From positions 6,014,001-6,078,000 of the forward strand of contig NZ_CP036274.1 in the NCBI RefSeq assembly GCF_007747655.1: 64,000 bases of DNA, in the 5' to 3' direction. The notes under the pieces were generated by a model. It made no database searches. It was not told where the DNA came from and saw only the letters and a list, made by a program, of their open reading frames with translations. A program made the position numbers and the translations under genes. Origin of the DNA: Anatilimnocola aggregata (lineage in GTDB: Bacteria > Planctomycetota > Planctomycetia > Pirellulales > Pirellulaceae). Below, piece after piece: positions 55,801 through 64,000 of this stretch. The stretch's first letter is position 1. Each line of letters opens with the position of its first letter.

Positions 55801-56304
55801 CTACTGCTTGGGCATCAGCACGGTGTCGACCACGTGGATCACGCCGTTGCTGCAGGCGATGTCGGCCTTGACCACGGTGGCGTCGTTAATCTTCACACCG
55901 TTCGCGGCATTAACCATCACAGCCTGACCTTGCACGGTCTTGGCTTCTTTCACCTTAACGACATCGGCTGCCATCACTTTGCCGGGGACCACGTGATAAG
56001 TGAGAATCGCGACGAGCTTGTCTTTGTTCTCGGGCTTCAGCAGCGATTCAACCGTTCCCTTCGGCAACTTGGCGAAGGCTTCATCGGTTGGGGCGAACAC
56101 GGTGAATGGGCCCGAACCCTTCAGCGTGTCGATCAGGCCGCCGGCCTTCAGCGCCGCGGCCAGCGTCTTAAAGGAACCAGCTGCGACTGCCGTATCGACG
56201 ATGTCCTTCTGTGCGGCAGCCGTCGGTTCGGCAGCGGTGGCCAACGTTGCTGTGGCCAAAAGTGCGAGCGAAAAGAGACCTGCGAACATTCCTGTGCGAT
56301 GCAT
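55801..56304 (-). CDS. Secreted fasciclin-domain protein
   Basis: A 167-residue exported protein: signal peptide ([21 protein letters not shown]) then one fasciclin (FAS1) domain. It shows the H1 and H2 signatures [17 protein letters not shown] and [10 protein letters not shown], and ends [14 protein letters not shown]1 domains mediate adhesion or surface contacts. The ATG at 56304 with AGGAG 8 bases ahead is preferred. Confidence 0.93.
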   Translation of the reverse strand: MHRTGMFAGLFSLALLATATLATAAEPTAAAQKDIVDTAVAAGSFKTLAAALKAGGLIDTLKGSGPFTVFAPTDEAFAKLPKGTVESLLKPENKDKLVAILTYHVVPGKVMAADVVKVKEAKTVQGQAVMVNAANGVKINDATVVKADIACSNGVIHVVDTVLMPKQ

Positions 56305-56481
56305 CAGACTAACTCCTGGAAGTGCTTCGTCCGCGCGCGACATCGCAGTGACTGACGACTCGCCAGCCCAATGAATTCCGCGAAGCGGCGGACGAAGATT
56401 CGTCCACTTCGTTCATGAGGATGATAGGGAGCCCGGCTAGCCCCCTGGGTCGAATTTTCAGCAAAAGATGGTGCGGCGCGC

Positions 56482-59400
56482 TTATTCGGCTGCGGGCTTC
56501 GCTTTTTCGCGTGGCACGTAGGCACTGCTATCGACAAGCATGTAGCCAGCCCAGAAGAAAGGATGCTCGGGTTTGAATTCTTCGAGCGTGGCTGGCGCTC
56601 GCAGGCGGCCCTCTTCGCGCGGATCGAGCGACGTACCGCGCAAGAGCGTGATTGCGCGGCGATGCGCATCGGCAGCAGGCAGATGCGGCAGCTCCTGCGA
56701 GTACTCTCGGACGAAGTCCGCTGTGCTGCGGCCGCCGACGCGCCAGCGCGAGAGAAGCATCGAGCGACTACCAGAGGCCATCAGCCCGCAGATCGTCAGG
56801 AACATTTCGTCGCCGTTGCCACCTCTCTTCAAACCATATTCGGCCGGTGAATGAAAGGTCGGAAAAACGAGCTGTTCGGGACAGCCCCAGGGAAGCGTCA
56901 TCCAATCGCTAAGATTCGCCCCCGGTTTGCCGCGGTCGAGTTGCAGCGGCGACCAGCCGAACGGCAGCTTGTCGGTTTCTTCCATGTCGGTGAGCATGAC
57001 CAGCCGATCGAACTGCGTCCCCAACAGGCTGCCCGGAGCCACAGTGTTGCCGGTTAGGACCGTCGAGCCAGGAAGGGCTGTGGCCAGTTGTTCCGCCACG
57101 GCTGCGGCAATTCGCTCGTCTTCGCGCGGTAAGATCTTGCCGGCAACGATCGCAGTTTTTGAAAGTGGCTTCTGGCCGCGTCTGTCGCCGAGCACCAACG
57201 ACATCGTCGGCGCATAGCGAATGTTCAAATGCGAAATGAGCGAGGCACCGGTTTCACTTCCCGGCAACGGCAGCGCTTCGAAGGGGACGTACCACAGAAA
57301 ACTATCAGGGACGATGATCAGCTCTTTGTACTTGGCCCAATCTTCGGCCCCCGCGCCGTTGCTGAGTTTTTTCAAGATCGCTGCAGCTGGCGTCTTCCAA
57401 GCATCGGAGGCGAGATCTTCAACCGGTACCGCTGCATTGCGATCGTACAGCGAAAGCTTTTTAAATAGGTCCATCATTTCGGCCTTCAGTTTGGCCGGCG
57501 ATTCGAGCGTAAAGTAGGCATACTGCTCGTTCGTAAACGCGAATCCATGCAAGTTGCGACTGGTTTGAAAGAACGCCAGCACCAGGCTGCCCGGCGGAAG
57601 GTCCTTCTGCGTATCCTTCACCGCGCGCAAGGGCGGAAACGGTTGATCGGCGGCCGCGCGGGACAGGGCAATTTGATTGAGCAGGTGCTCTTGCCCAGTG
57701 CTGACCTGTCCTAATTGATTAAATAGCTCGAGCTGCTTTTTTTGGTCCGCATCGTCCGGTGGCAACAGCGGCAATTGCTCGAGTGCCGTGCGGGCCGCAG
57801 TGGCCTGTTGATTGAGGGCATCGTAAGCGGCAAAGCGATTCAGCAAGTCTTGCCGCTGTAATTGCGCCGATTCATCGAGCAACTCTTTGGGCGCTTGCAG
57901 TACCCAGCGCAGGGCAAGCAGTCGACCACCGAGAGGTACCACGGAGTGAAACCGATGCCGCCGAATCCGGTCGGCAATTTCCAGGGCTTTTTCGAGTTCT
58001 TTACGCGATAGCGCCAATTCGAACCAATGCTCCATCGGAATGGGATGGGGGGTCGACTGAATGGCAATGACCTCCAAAGGATCAAGTTGCCAATCGCGCG
58101 GTCGCGGCTCACGCAGCACATTCGCATAGAGCAAATCCGCCAGCCGTTCAGTGACTCCACCGGAGGTGAACATGGCGTCGGCCAGGGCGATTTGAAACAG
58201 CCCGGGCGACGCTTTGCGCTGATAGCCGAGGGCCGCGACGAGCGACGTGCCACCACCCAAGTTATTACCTTGAGCCAGTTGAATGCGAGCGGCCTGATAG
58301 TTGATTCGGCAACCCATCGTCCCCTGCAGCGCTTCGCCGCGACCGAGGTTCGAGCGGGCCTGGCCAATAGTCGCGCTGGCATTGTTCAGATCGCCGGTGA
58401 CGAACAGATTCTCGGCAAGACCGGTCAGCAGCGTAACGTTCATCGTCCGCAGGCGTTTTGACTTGGCCCAGGCCGAGGCGGGAACAGCCGGCGCGAAGAC
58501 GCCGGGCTGGCCAGAAATGATGTGCGTCATTTGCGCCTGACGAAAGGCTTCTTCCATGACGTCGAAGCGATCAAACCAGGCAGCCGAGTAAGTCGCTTCC
58601 ATAAAGTAAGTCAGGGCGACGTCGTACTTCTCTTGGTCGAAGGCAATCCGTCCGAGTTCAAGCAGAGCGAGAGACGTGAGCGGATGATCGAGGACGCCGC
58701 CGGCGAGCAAGCCGCGCTGCAATTCCGAAATGGCCTGCACCGATTTGTTGGCACTAGCGAGAGCCAGGCCGTATTGAATTTCGACCAGGCACTGCGCCCA
58801 GTGATTTGGCGGACCAGGACGCCGCGCCAGCGCATCGACCAGCTGTCCAGTGAGAGGATCGTGTTCGCAGGTCGGTCCCATCAATTCGCCACGGCGACGA
58901 ATGGAGACAGCAATGCAGCGGGCAATTTCCAGCACATTCACCGGCCGCAACGAAGGAGGCGCAATCACACCGCCTTGATTGGCCGCTTGCTGATTATCGA
59001 TCCGGCCAAACAGCACCTGGAACTTTTCGGGAAAGCGGCCTATCTTCAGCGGCCTTGTGGGGGCTCCCCACGTAATGGCCACGCGCGGATTATTCTCGGC
59101 ATCGATATTCGGAGGAAACTCGACCCGCAGCAGCCAATCGCGATGAGCGAGGAACAGCTTGCATGCCGAAGTGTACTGATCGAGCGCGTTCGTCAGATCG
59201 CCCATCTGGTTGTACGATTCGCCCATCATCGTGTGATAACAAATCGCATCGACCCAGCGACCTTCAATGCTCACCAATCCGCCACGGGCCGAATCGCGAA
59301 AACCGCGAACGCACGAGGCATAGTCACCGTCGTAATACGGCCCGAACATGGCGAAGTAAACATCGCCCGGCAACGTTCGATTTCCCGTCCCTTGGGCGTG

Positions 59401-59550
59401 CAACGAACGGGGCGCAAAGAAACCAGCGGTCAGGATAAGCAGGGTCACTGCGAAGCCAACGGCGGACCGGGCGCAAGAACGGGAAGAGATTTCGAGCCGG
59501 AACAAATCAAGGATGGCTCGTGCCCGGTTGATTGGCCTGATGGAACTCAT
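56482..59550 (-). CDS. TPR/CHAT-type protein, catalytic residues apparently missing
   Basis: A 1022-residue protein. It has an N-terminal membrane/signal segment (about 30-52), a long alpha-helical region (about 70-650) with TPR-like units (for example QEKYDVALTYFMEATYSAAW), and a C-terminal CHAT/caspase-like domain (about 690-1000): FLWYVPFEALPLPG, RYAPTMSLVLGD, and EMFLTICGLMASGSRSMLLSRW. The positions where CHAT proteases have their His (an HxxxHG-like strand) and Cys (LSACxTG) read LVMLTDMEE and LVFPTFHSPAEYG, so the catalytic pair seems absent. I infer a scaffold rather than a protease. Large CHAT proteins of this form recur in planctomycetes. Confidence 0.75.
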   Translation of the reverse strand: MSSIRPINRARAILDLFRLEISSRSCARSAVGFAVTLLILTAGFFAPRSLHAQGTGNRTLPGDVYFAMFGPYYDGDYASCVRGFRDSARGGLVSIEGRWVDAICYHTMMGESYNQMGDLTNALDQYTSACKLFLAHRDWLLRVEFPPNIDAENNPRVAITWGAPTRPLKIGRFPEKFQVLFGRIDNQQAANQGGVIAPPSLRPVNVLEIARCIAVSIRRRGELMGPTCEHDPLTGQLVDALARRPGPPNHWAQCLVEIQYGLALASANKSVQAISELQRGLLAGGVLDHPLTSLALLELGRIAFDQEKYDVALTYFMEATYSAAWFDRFDVMEEAFRQAQMTHIISGQPGVFAPAVPASAWAKSKRLRTMNVTLLTGLAENLFVTGDLNNASATIGQARSNLGRGEALQGTMGCRINYQAARIQLAQGNNLGGGTSLVAALGYQRKASPGLFQIALADAMFTSGGVTERLADLLYANVLREPRPRDWQLDPLEVIAIQSTPHPIPMEHWFELALSRKELEKALEIADRIRRHRFHSVVPLGGRLLALRWVLQAPKELLDESAQLQRQDLLNRFAAYDALNQQATAARTALEQLPLLPPDDADQKKQLELFNQLGQVSTGQEHLLNQIALSRAAADQPFPPLRAVKDTQKDLPPGSLVLAFFQTSRNLHGFAFTNEQYAYFTLESPAKLKAEMMDLFKKLSLYDRNAAVPVEDLASDAWKTPAAAILKKLSNGAGAEDWAKYKELIIVPDSFLWYVPFEALPLPGSETGASLISHLNIRYAPTMSLVLGDRRGQKPLSKTAIVAGKILPREDERIAAAVAEQLATALPGSTVLTGNTVAPGSLLGTQFDRLVMLTDMEETDKLPFGWSPLQLDRGKPGANLSDWMTLPWGCPEQLVFPTFHSPAEYGLKRGGNGDEMFLTICGLMASGSRSMLLSRWRVGGRSTADFVREYSQELPHLPAADAHRRAITLLRGTSLDPREEGRLRAPATLEEFKPEHPFFWAGYMLVDSSAYVPREKAKPAAE

Positions 59551-59888
59551 TGCCCGTTATCTCCCTCTTCCGCCTATCGAAAAGCCCGTCTTTGATTGTA
59601 CGTTGCCAGCCTAGCGAAAGGACAACTTGCTCGCAAACTTCACAGGCGCGGCAGAGGGTTTAGGGGCTCAAAGTTCTAAGTTTCAGGCCTTAAACTCCCC
59701 GGTTTTGAGTGCGCAGCGGTCAAGACCCGAAACATGTTGATTTTGCCGATTTCACCAGTTGCGCCAATTTTGAACCTTGAACTTCGAACTTGACTTCCCC
59801 TCCTCACGCTCCCCGTCACCGTTTACCATCAGGCCAGCAGTGGTTCATCGGCGCAGGGCCGACGGCGAAGACTTTCAGGAGCGAGACA
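59551..59888. other. Intergenic, no gene seen
   Basis: About 340 bases between the CHAT-type gene and nagB, divergent. An in-frame open extension of nagB reaches 59790, but the GTG at 59889 has AGGAG and fits the family length. Nothing else was found. Confidence 0.5.
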
Positions 59889-60701
59889 GTGCGCGTCATT
59901 ATCGAGTCCGATGCCCAGAGTGCGAGTCGGCGGGGAGCGAACTTTGTTACCGACCTGGTTCGAAAGAAGCCCAACTGCGTCCTCGGCCTGGCCACCGGCA
60001 GCACGCCGCAGAGCATGTACCGCGAGCTGATTCGGCGGCACAAGGAAGAGGGGCTCGACTTCTCGCAGGTTCGCACCTTCAACCTCGATGAATACGTCGG
60101 ACTGGGGCCGGCACATCCGCAGAGCTATCGTTACTTCATGCAGCAGAATCTGTTCGACCACATCAATATTCCACCGGCCCAAACGCACGTCCCCGACGGC
60201 CGCGCCCTCGATTTCGAAACCCACTGCCGCCAGTACGAACAGCTGATCAAAGAATGCGGCGGCATCGATCTGCAAGTGCTGGGCGTGGGGACCGATGGGC
60301 ATATCGCGTTCAATGAACCTGGGTCTTCGCTGGGGAGTCGCACGCGCCTGAAGACGCTGGCCACCGAGACGATTCGGGACAACGCCCGCTTCTTCGGCGG
60401 CGAAGACAAGGTGCCGCGTCTGGCCGTGACGATGGGAGTCGGCACCATTCTCGAATCGCGCCGCTGCTTGTTCCTGGCCTTCGGTCCGCAAAAAGCGATC
60501 GCCGTGCGCGATACGGTCGAAGGACCAATCACCGCCCAAGTTACTGCTTCGGCCCTGCAACTCCATCGCGAAGTGATCGGCGTCTTCGACGAGGCGGCTG
60601 CTCGCTTGCTCGTCCGCCGCGACTACTACGCGGAAGTCGAGCGCGCGCAATGCCTGCTCGAGGCGGGCGAATTTCGCGCGCTGGGCATCGGGGTGCAGTA
60701 A
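59889..60701 (+). CDS. nagB: Glucosamine-6-phosphate deaminase
   Basis: A 270-residue NagB, converting glucosamine 6-phosphate to fructose 6-phosphate and ammonia, in amino-sugar breakdown. Landmarks are GLATGSTPQSMY (phosphate-binding), TFNLDEYVGL (catalytic Asp), VGTDGHIAFNEPGSS (active-site loop) and LAVTMGVGTIL. The GTG at 59889 has AGGAG about 8 bases upstream and gives the family's usual length (266 in E. coli). No nagA is seen nearby. The amidohydrolase part of the triple fusion is 30 kb away and is a different family. Confidence 0.95.
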   Translation: MRVIIESDAQSASRRGANFVTDLVRKKPNCVLGLATGSTPQSMYRELIRRHKEEGLDFSQVRTFNLDEYVGLGPAHPQSYRYFMQQNLFDHINIPPAQTHVPDGRALDFETHCRQYEQLIKECGGIDLQVLGVGTDGHIAFNEPGSSLGSRTRLKTLATETIRDNARFFGGEDKVPRLAVTMGVGTILESRRCLFLAFGPQKAIAVRDTVEGPITAQVTASALQLHREVIGVFDEAAARLLVRRDYYAEVERAQCLLEAGEFRALGIGVQ

Positions 60702-60728
60702 CTGCAATCGAGTTGAGGGCCAGCTGGC

Positions 60729-61013
60729 ATGTTGGGAGCTAAGGTAATCGACACGATTTTTTATACGAATGGCTGGTTAGCCAACCATCCGGAACTCGCA
60801 GCGAGGGGCGAAGGACTGCTGGCTATTCTGGATCCAGCAGAAGTTTCTGACTTGCCTGCGATTGCGGAACGGACAGTAAAAATCTTGAAGCCCGACGGTA
60901 CTGTTTGTTCATTGGAGGTGACGTGCGCCGAGATCCATCATTCCGTCGTAGGGCTATTCTTCGCGGGTAAATCGCCTGAAGACATCCCGCGCCTGTCACG
61001 AATTGAATGGTAA
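60729..61013 (+). CDS. Small protein of unknown function
   Basis: A 94-residue protein 27 bases downstream of nagB, with no recognised domain. It has a hydrophobic stretch (GLLAILDPAEVSDLP) and a VTCAEIHHSVVGLFFAGK segment in the middle. It is probably co-transcribed with nagB. I see no paralog in the window. Confidence 0.5.
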   Translation: MLGAKVIDTIFYTNGWLANHPELAARGEGLLAILDPAEVSDLPAIAERTVKILKPDGTVCSLEVTCAEIHHSVVGLFFAGKSPEDIPRLSRIEW

Positions 61014-61094
61014 TCGGCGTAGGGTCGATAAGGAATGATTGGCCGAGCCGGCCACTTGGTAGCACGCGCACAGCCTAGGTCCGCCGTTTCCCGG

Positions 61095-62087
61095 TTAACT
61101 CTGCCAGGCAACTTCCACTTCAAGTTTCGTCCGTCCACGCAGCAAGGTCATGACGAGGGACGTTGCGTGCGGAATCGAAGTCAGCAGACGATGGATATCG
61201 TCGACGCTGGTCACGAGACGATCATTGATGGCCACAATGATGTCGTCCGAGCGAATGCCGCTCCGCTGAGCAACTCCGCGGGGCATGACTTCGATCACGC
61301 GGACGATTTGATCGGAGAGCAAATCGAACTCGCGAACCAACGCCTTGGGCAATCGTTCGACAGCGGCGGTCACACCTAATTGGCGGCGCCGAACACGACC
61401 ATAAGCGAGAATTTCCGACGCGACCCATTCGGCTGTTTTTCCCGAGACCGCAAACCCGAGGCCCTGTGCGAGGGCAATGATGGCCGTGTTCACACCGACG
61501 ACGCGACCGCGCGAGTCGACGAGTGGCCCGCCACTATTGCCGGGATTAATCGGCGCGGTGTGCTGAATAATGCTTTCAATTAAGCGGCCGTCGTTCCCGC
61601 GCAAGGTACGCCCCGTGGCACTGATGATGCCCGTGGAGACAGTCGAGTGAAGGCCCATGGGACTCCCCATGGCGATCACCAGTTGTCCGACGCGCACCGC
61701 ATCGGAATCGGCCAGTTCCGCCGACGGCAGATCGCTGGCAGCAAGTCGCAACACGGCGATATCGGTCGCCGGATCATCCCCCACGACTTTGGCATCGAGG
61801 CGGTCGCCGTCGTCGGTTTGGGCGATCAACTTTTGGCGGCCGCCGACCACATGGCTGTTCGTAATCGCATAACCGTCGGCCTTGATGATGAACCCCGAGC
61901 CAGAGCCTCCCCCTTCGCCGGTCACGCTGATGACAGCTGGCGAGACTTTCTCGACCACGTTTACAACGGCCTGCGAATAGGCATCGAGCAGGTCACTTTC
62001 GCTGGGGACTGCCCCGGGAGCACGTTCGCGTCCGTCACCTGGATTGCTTGGCCCCGATATTTGTTGATAGGAAATGCGGTCTGACAT
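61095..62087 (-). CDS. HtrA/DegP-type serine protease without signal peptide
   Basis: A 330-residue trypsin-fold protease with a PDZ domain. The catalytic triad is H79 (TNSHVV), D109 (ATDIAVLRL) and S185 (NPGNSGGPL). A PDZ domain occupies about 245-320, with GIRSDDIIVAINDRL. The N-terminus is soluble (RISYQQISGPSNPGDG) with no signal peptide or membrane segment, unlike most DegP/DegS proteins, so it may be cytoplasmic. No sigma-E locus is nearby. Its targets are unknown. Confidence 0.9.
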   Translation of the reverse strand: MSDRISYQQISGPSNPGDGRERAPGAVPSESDLLDAYSQAVVNVVEKVSPAVISVTGEGGGSGSGFIIKADGYAITNSHVVGGRQKLIAQTDDGDRLDAKVVGDDPATDIAVLRLAASDLPSAELADSDAVRVGQLVIAMGSPMGLHSTVSTGIISATGRTLRGNDGRLIESIIQHTAPINPGNSGGPLVDSRGRVVGVNTAIIALAQGLGFAVSGKTAEWVASEILAYGRVRRRQLGVTAAVERLPKALVREFDLLSDQIVRVIEVMPRGVAQRSGIRSDDIIVAINDRLVTSVDDIHRLLTSIPHATSLVMTLLRGRTKLEVEVAWQS

Positions 62088-62294
62088 GGAAGTCCTTTCG
62101 TAGGAGGCTCAGGAATCATAGGCGCGGGTAAATGCTGCGGCAAATTGGACTGAGATGAGGAAGAAGAGCGTCCCGTTGGCTACTGCCGCAAGCGGGACAT
62201 TCCGCGAACTGCTTGTAAGATGGGCCGCGGCCACCGGTAATCACTGACAGTTACCAGTGTCGAATTCAGTCAGTTATTTGCGAAGGAGCCTGTC

Positions 62295-62711
62295 ATGTCT
62301 CAACTAGAGAAAGTCCTCTACACCGCCAAGACACACACGACCGGTGGCCGCGACGGCGCGTCGCGCAGTTCGGACGGACGTCTCGAAGTCACACTGTCGT
62401 CGCCCGGCGCTGCAGGCACGGGCACAAATCCGGAACAGCTATTTGCGGCTGGTTGGTCGGCCTGCTTCATCGGGGCAATGGGAGTGGCTGCCAGCAAGCT
62501 GAAAGTAACCCTGCCAGCTGAGCGGGCCATCGATGCCGAGGTCGATCTCGGGTTGGTCGATGGCGGTTATCAACTTCGCGCTCGTTTGAACGTCAGTTTG
62601 CCAGGCTTAGATCGGGCCGTGGCGCAGGCGATCGTCGACGCGGCCCATCAGATCTGCCCCTATTCCAAGGCGACACGGGGCAACATCGATGTGGCGATCA
62701 CACTTGTCTAA
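62295..62711 (+). CDS. ohr: Organic hydroperoxide resistance protein Ohr
   Basis: A 138-residue Ohr/OsmC-family thiol peroxidase that reduces organic hydroperoxides with lipoylated or dihydrolipoamide partners. It begins LYTAKTHTTGGRDG, holding the active Arg. The catalytic Cys is C57 (WSACFIGA) and the resolving Cys C121 (ICPYSKATRGN). GTNPEQLFAAG precedes the first. No OhrR regulator is adjacent. A shorter OsmC is less likely because of the Ohr-specific GTNPEQLF motif. Confidence 0.93.
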   Translation: MSQLEKVLYTAKTHTTGGRDGASRSSDGRLEVTLSSPGAAGTGTNPEQLFAAGWSACFIGAMGVAASKLKVTLPAERAIDAEVDLGLVDGGYQLRARLNVSLPGLDRAVAQAIVDAAHQICPYSKATRGNIDVAITLV

Positions 62712-62750
62712 TGACGAAATAGGTCGCAGGAAATGGAAACAAGGTTGGAG

Positions 62751-63350
62751 CTACAACGACTCCAGCCAGTCGAGCAGCAAGGTGGGTTCAGCGAGCGAGC
62801 GCAGCACGAGGTCCGCTCCTTCGCGATTTTCGTAAGTGTGCGGATCGACTTCGCCCGTGAGCAACACGGTTCGCGCGCCGGCGGCACGGCCGCACTCAAT
62901 ATCGAAGCGATAGTCGCCGATCATCACAACTTCTGCGGGGTGCACCTGCCACTCGCGGCAGATTTTTTCGATGGGCCACGGATGTGGTTTCACGGGACCA
63001 TCGTCGCGGGTGATGACCTGCGGAAAGTGGAGTCCCACCCCGCGCAGGGTTGCCTCGGTCACCGGCCGGCTGTTGCGGGTGACGATGGCCTGGTGCCATT
63101 GCCGCACTTTCACGGCATGGAGCAGGTCCGCGACGCCGGGCAGCAACTGAGAGCGGGCTGCACCCTCGCGTTCGTGCCGGTCGAGAATTTCCTTACAACG
63201 GGCCGCATGATCTGGGGGTAATTTTGTGAGCGCTTCGAGAATCGCCATCTCTGGCGGTAACTGCATTTCTTCGCGCATCAGATCGAAATCGAGCCGCGAG
63301 TCGACAAGCGTGCCATCGAGATCGAAAATCACACCACGAATTGCCGGCAC
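62751..63350 (-). CDS. HAD-superfamily hydrolase
   Basis: A 199-residue HAD phosphatase. The first motif is FDLDGTLVDS with the nucleophile D10 and acid/base D12. Then IVTRNS (motif II), a KPHPWPI lysine (motif III), and IGDYRFDIECGRAAG (motif IV). It resembles phosphoglycolate-phosphatase-like members with a small helical cap, but its substrate is unknown. GTG start. It is convergent with ohr (39-base gap). Confidence 0.88.
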   Translation of the reverse strand: MPAIRGVIFDLDGTLVDSRLDFDLMREEMQLPPEMAILEALTKLPPDHAARCKEILDRHEREGAARSQLLPGVADLLHAVKVRQWHQAIVTRNSRPVTEATLRGVGLHFPQVITRDDGPVKPHPWPIEKICREWQVHPAEVVMIGDYRFDIECGRAAGARTVLLTGEVDPHTYENREGADLVLRSLAEPTLLLDWLESL

Positions 63351-64000
63351 GTCACAAAATCCTCGCTCAGAATGCTCTCACTTAGTAAGCGATCTATTGT
63401 AGCCAACTGGCAAGATTGTTGGCTGAGTGCAACCAACGCATGCAACGCGAATTGAATAACTTTCCGAATGCGCTGTTGGAGAGCAGTGATTCTCCAGCTG
63501 GCAACGCTAGTTGCCGGATTTGAGCGGCGTGGCTCGCCCGGGCCAAAATAGCACGAAAACTTTCAGCCAAATGTTATTGACAAGTAGTCACGACATAGCA
63601 ATAACTTAACTGGCTGTTTGGCAACCTGGTGGAAGGGGCGTGACTGCGCGGCAAAAACGTTGCGCGTCGTCGCGAGGCATCTGTTCTTGTCATTCGTGGC
63701 AAGCAACGAATCGCCGCGCGTGCGGCACAGAGTTTCATCCATGGGGTTTTTCAACAAACAGGATGAATTCGGAATTGGAAAGTTGGCGCAATTCATTGCT
63801 GTGAAACAGCTTGCTGACAATCTCGCAAAAGGGGGGTGTTGATAAACCTCGTGGTACTACGCCGCGGCTGAATAGCCGACAACAATTGTTCGGCGAGCCC
63901 GACCGCAATCGAGGGGGTGTTCAACAATCGGAGCCATTATTGGGCGGAAAACAGCGTAACTATCGTGTTTCCGCAAGATTTGCTACTAACAATGAGACGG
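63351..64000. other. Gene-poor end of the window
   Basis: About 650 bases with no gene I can support. Short frames on both strands near 63560-63842 lack a family and a good start. An imperfect palindrome spans 63875-63894 (AACAATTGTT at its centre). The 10-mer GTTCAACAAT, which also forms one arm of the hairpins at 22902-22911, occurs at 63919-63928. Confidence 0.4.

Noticed and set aside
63563-63842. Two overlapping short frames on opposite strands near the end
   Set aside because: Neither has a known family or a convincing start.

Overview
This window looks like a chromosomal segment of a planctomycete, most likely of the Pirellulales/Pirellula type. This is an inference from gene content, not from rRNA. 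The evidence is a DUF1501 + PSCyt/DUF1549/DUF1553 secreted pair, two secreted sulfatases, a YXWGXW-repeat protein, DUF1571 and DUF1598 proteins, a thioredoxin/PDZ (Trx7-type) protein, a receptor-type Ser/Thr kinase, two groEL paralogs around one groES, and a tiny Lys/Ala-rich basic protein of a kind seen in this phylum. No rRNA, tRNA, CRISPR array, transposase or phage gene was seen. Gene density is high and several convergent genes end within a few bases of each other.

Layout. 0-7 kb: pyrB with a dihydroorotase-like partner whose metal and catalytic residues are nearly all replaced, two secreted thioredoxin-fold proteins, a sulfatase and a small antitoxin/PIN-toxin pair. 7-19 kb: NfeD-like protein plus flotillin, a minus-strand run (membrane protein, thioesterase, FMN split-barrel protein, DUF1501, PSCyt/PSD1), monofunctional chorismate mutase (aroH) and a DUF1571 protein. 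19-26 kb: small membrane proteins, the YXWGXW protein with 13 perfect-length 18-bp repeats, PhzF coupled to a small L7/L12-like membrane protein, and a second sulfatase. 26-34 kb: a 1459-residue secreted protein joining a sialidase-like propeller, an FAD oxidoreductase and a D-aminoacylase-type amidohydrolase, then an esterase, a Gfo/Idh/MocA oxidoreductase and a Tat-exported molybdopterin oxidoreductase. 34-44 kb: a transmembrane kinase-like protein that lacks the catalytic Asp, then a protein-folding locus (groEL-groES-groEL, terminator, dnaJ-grpE-fmdB-like-yacG), with a textbook sigma-54 promoter motif and a nested stem-loop ahead of the first groEL.

44-60 kb is the most intriguing part. 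A minus-strand gene set encodes a coiled-coil protein, a formylglycine-generating-enzyme-like (FGE/SUMF1) membrane protein, a zinc-ribbon P-loop GTPase translationally coupled to it, and a protein resembling the GTPase-associated GAP1 N-terminal family. It is preceded by a subtilisin-like protease with no export signal and a free-standing I9-like inhibitor/propeptide domain. It faces an HD-domain (SAMHD1-like) phosphohydrolase, and a TPR/CHAT-type protein lies a few kb away. Together these resemble GTPase-centred conflict or signalling systems, but the exact combination is one I do not recognise.

60-64 kb holds nagB, a small unknown, an HtrA-type protease without a signal peptide, ohr and a HAD hydrolase, followed by about 650 bases with no gene I can support. 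Functional calls rest on motifs read directly from the translations. No database search was possible.
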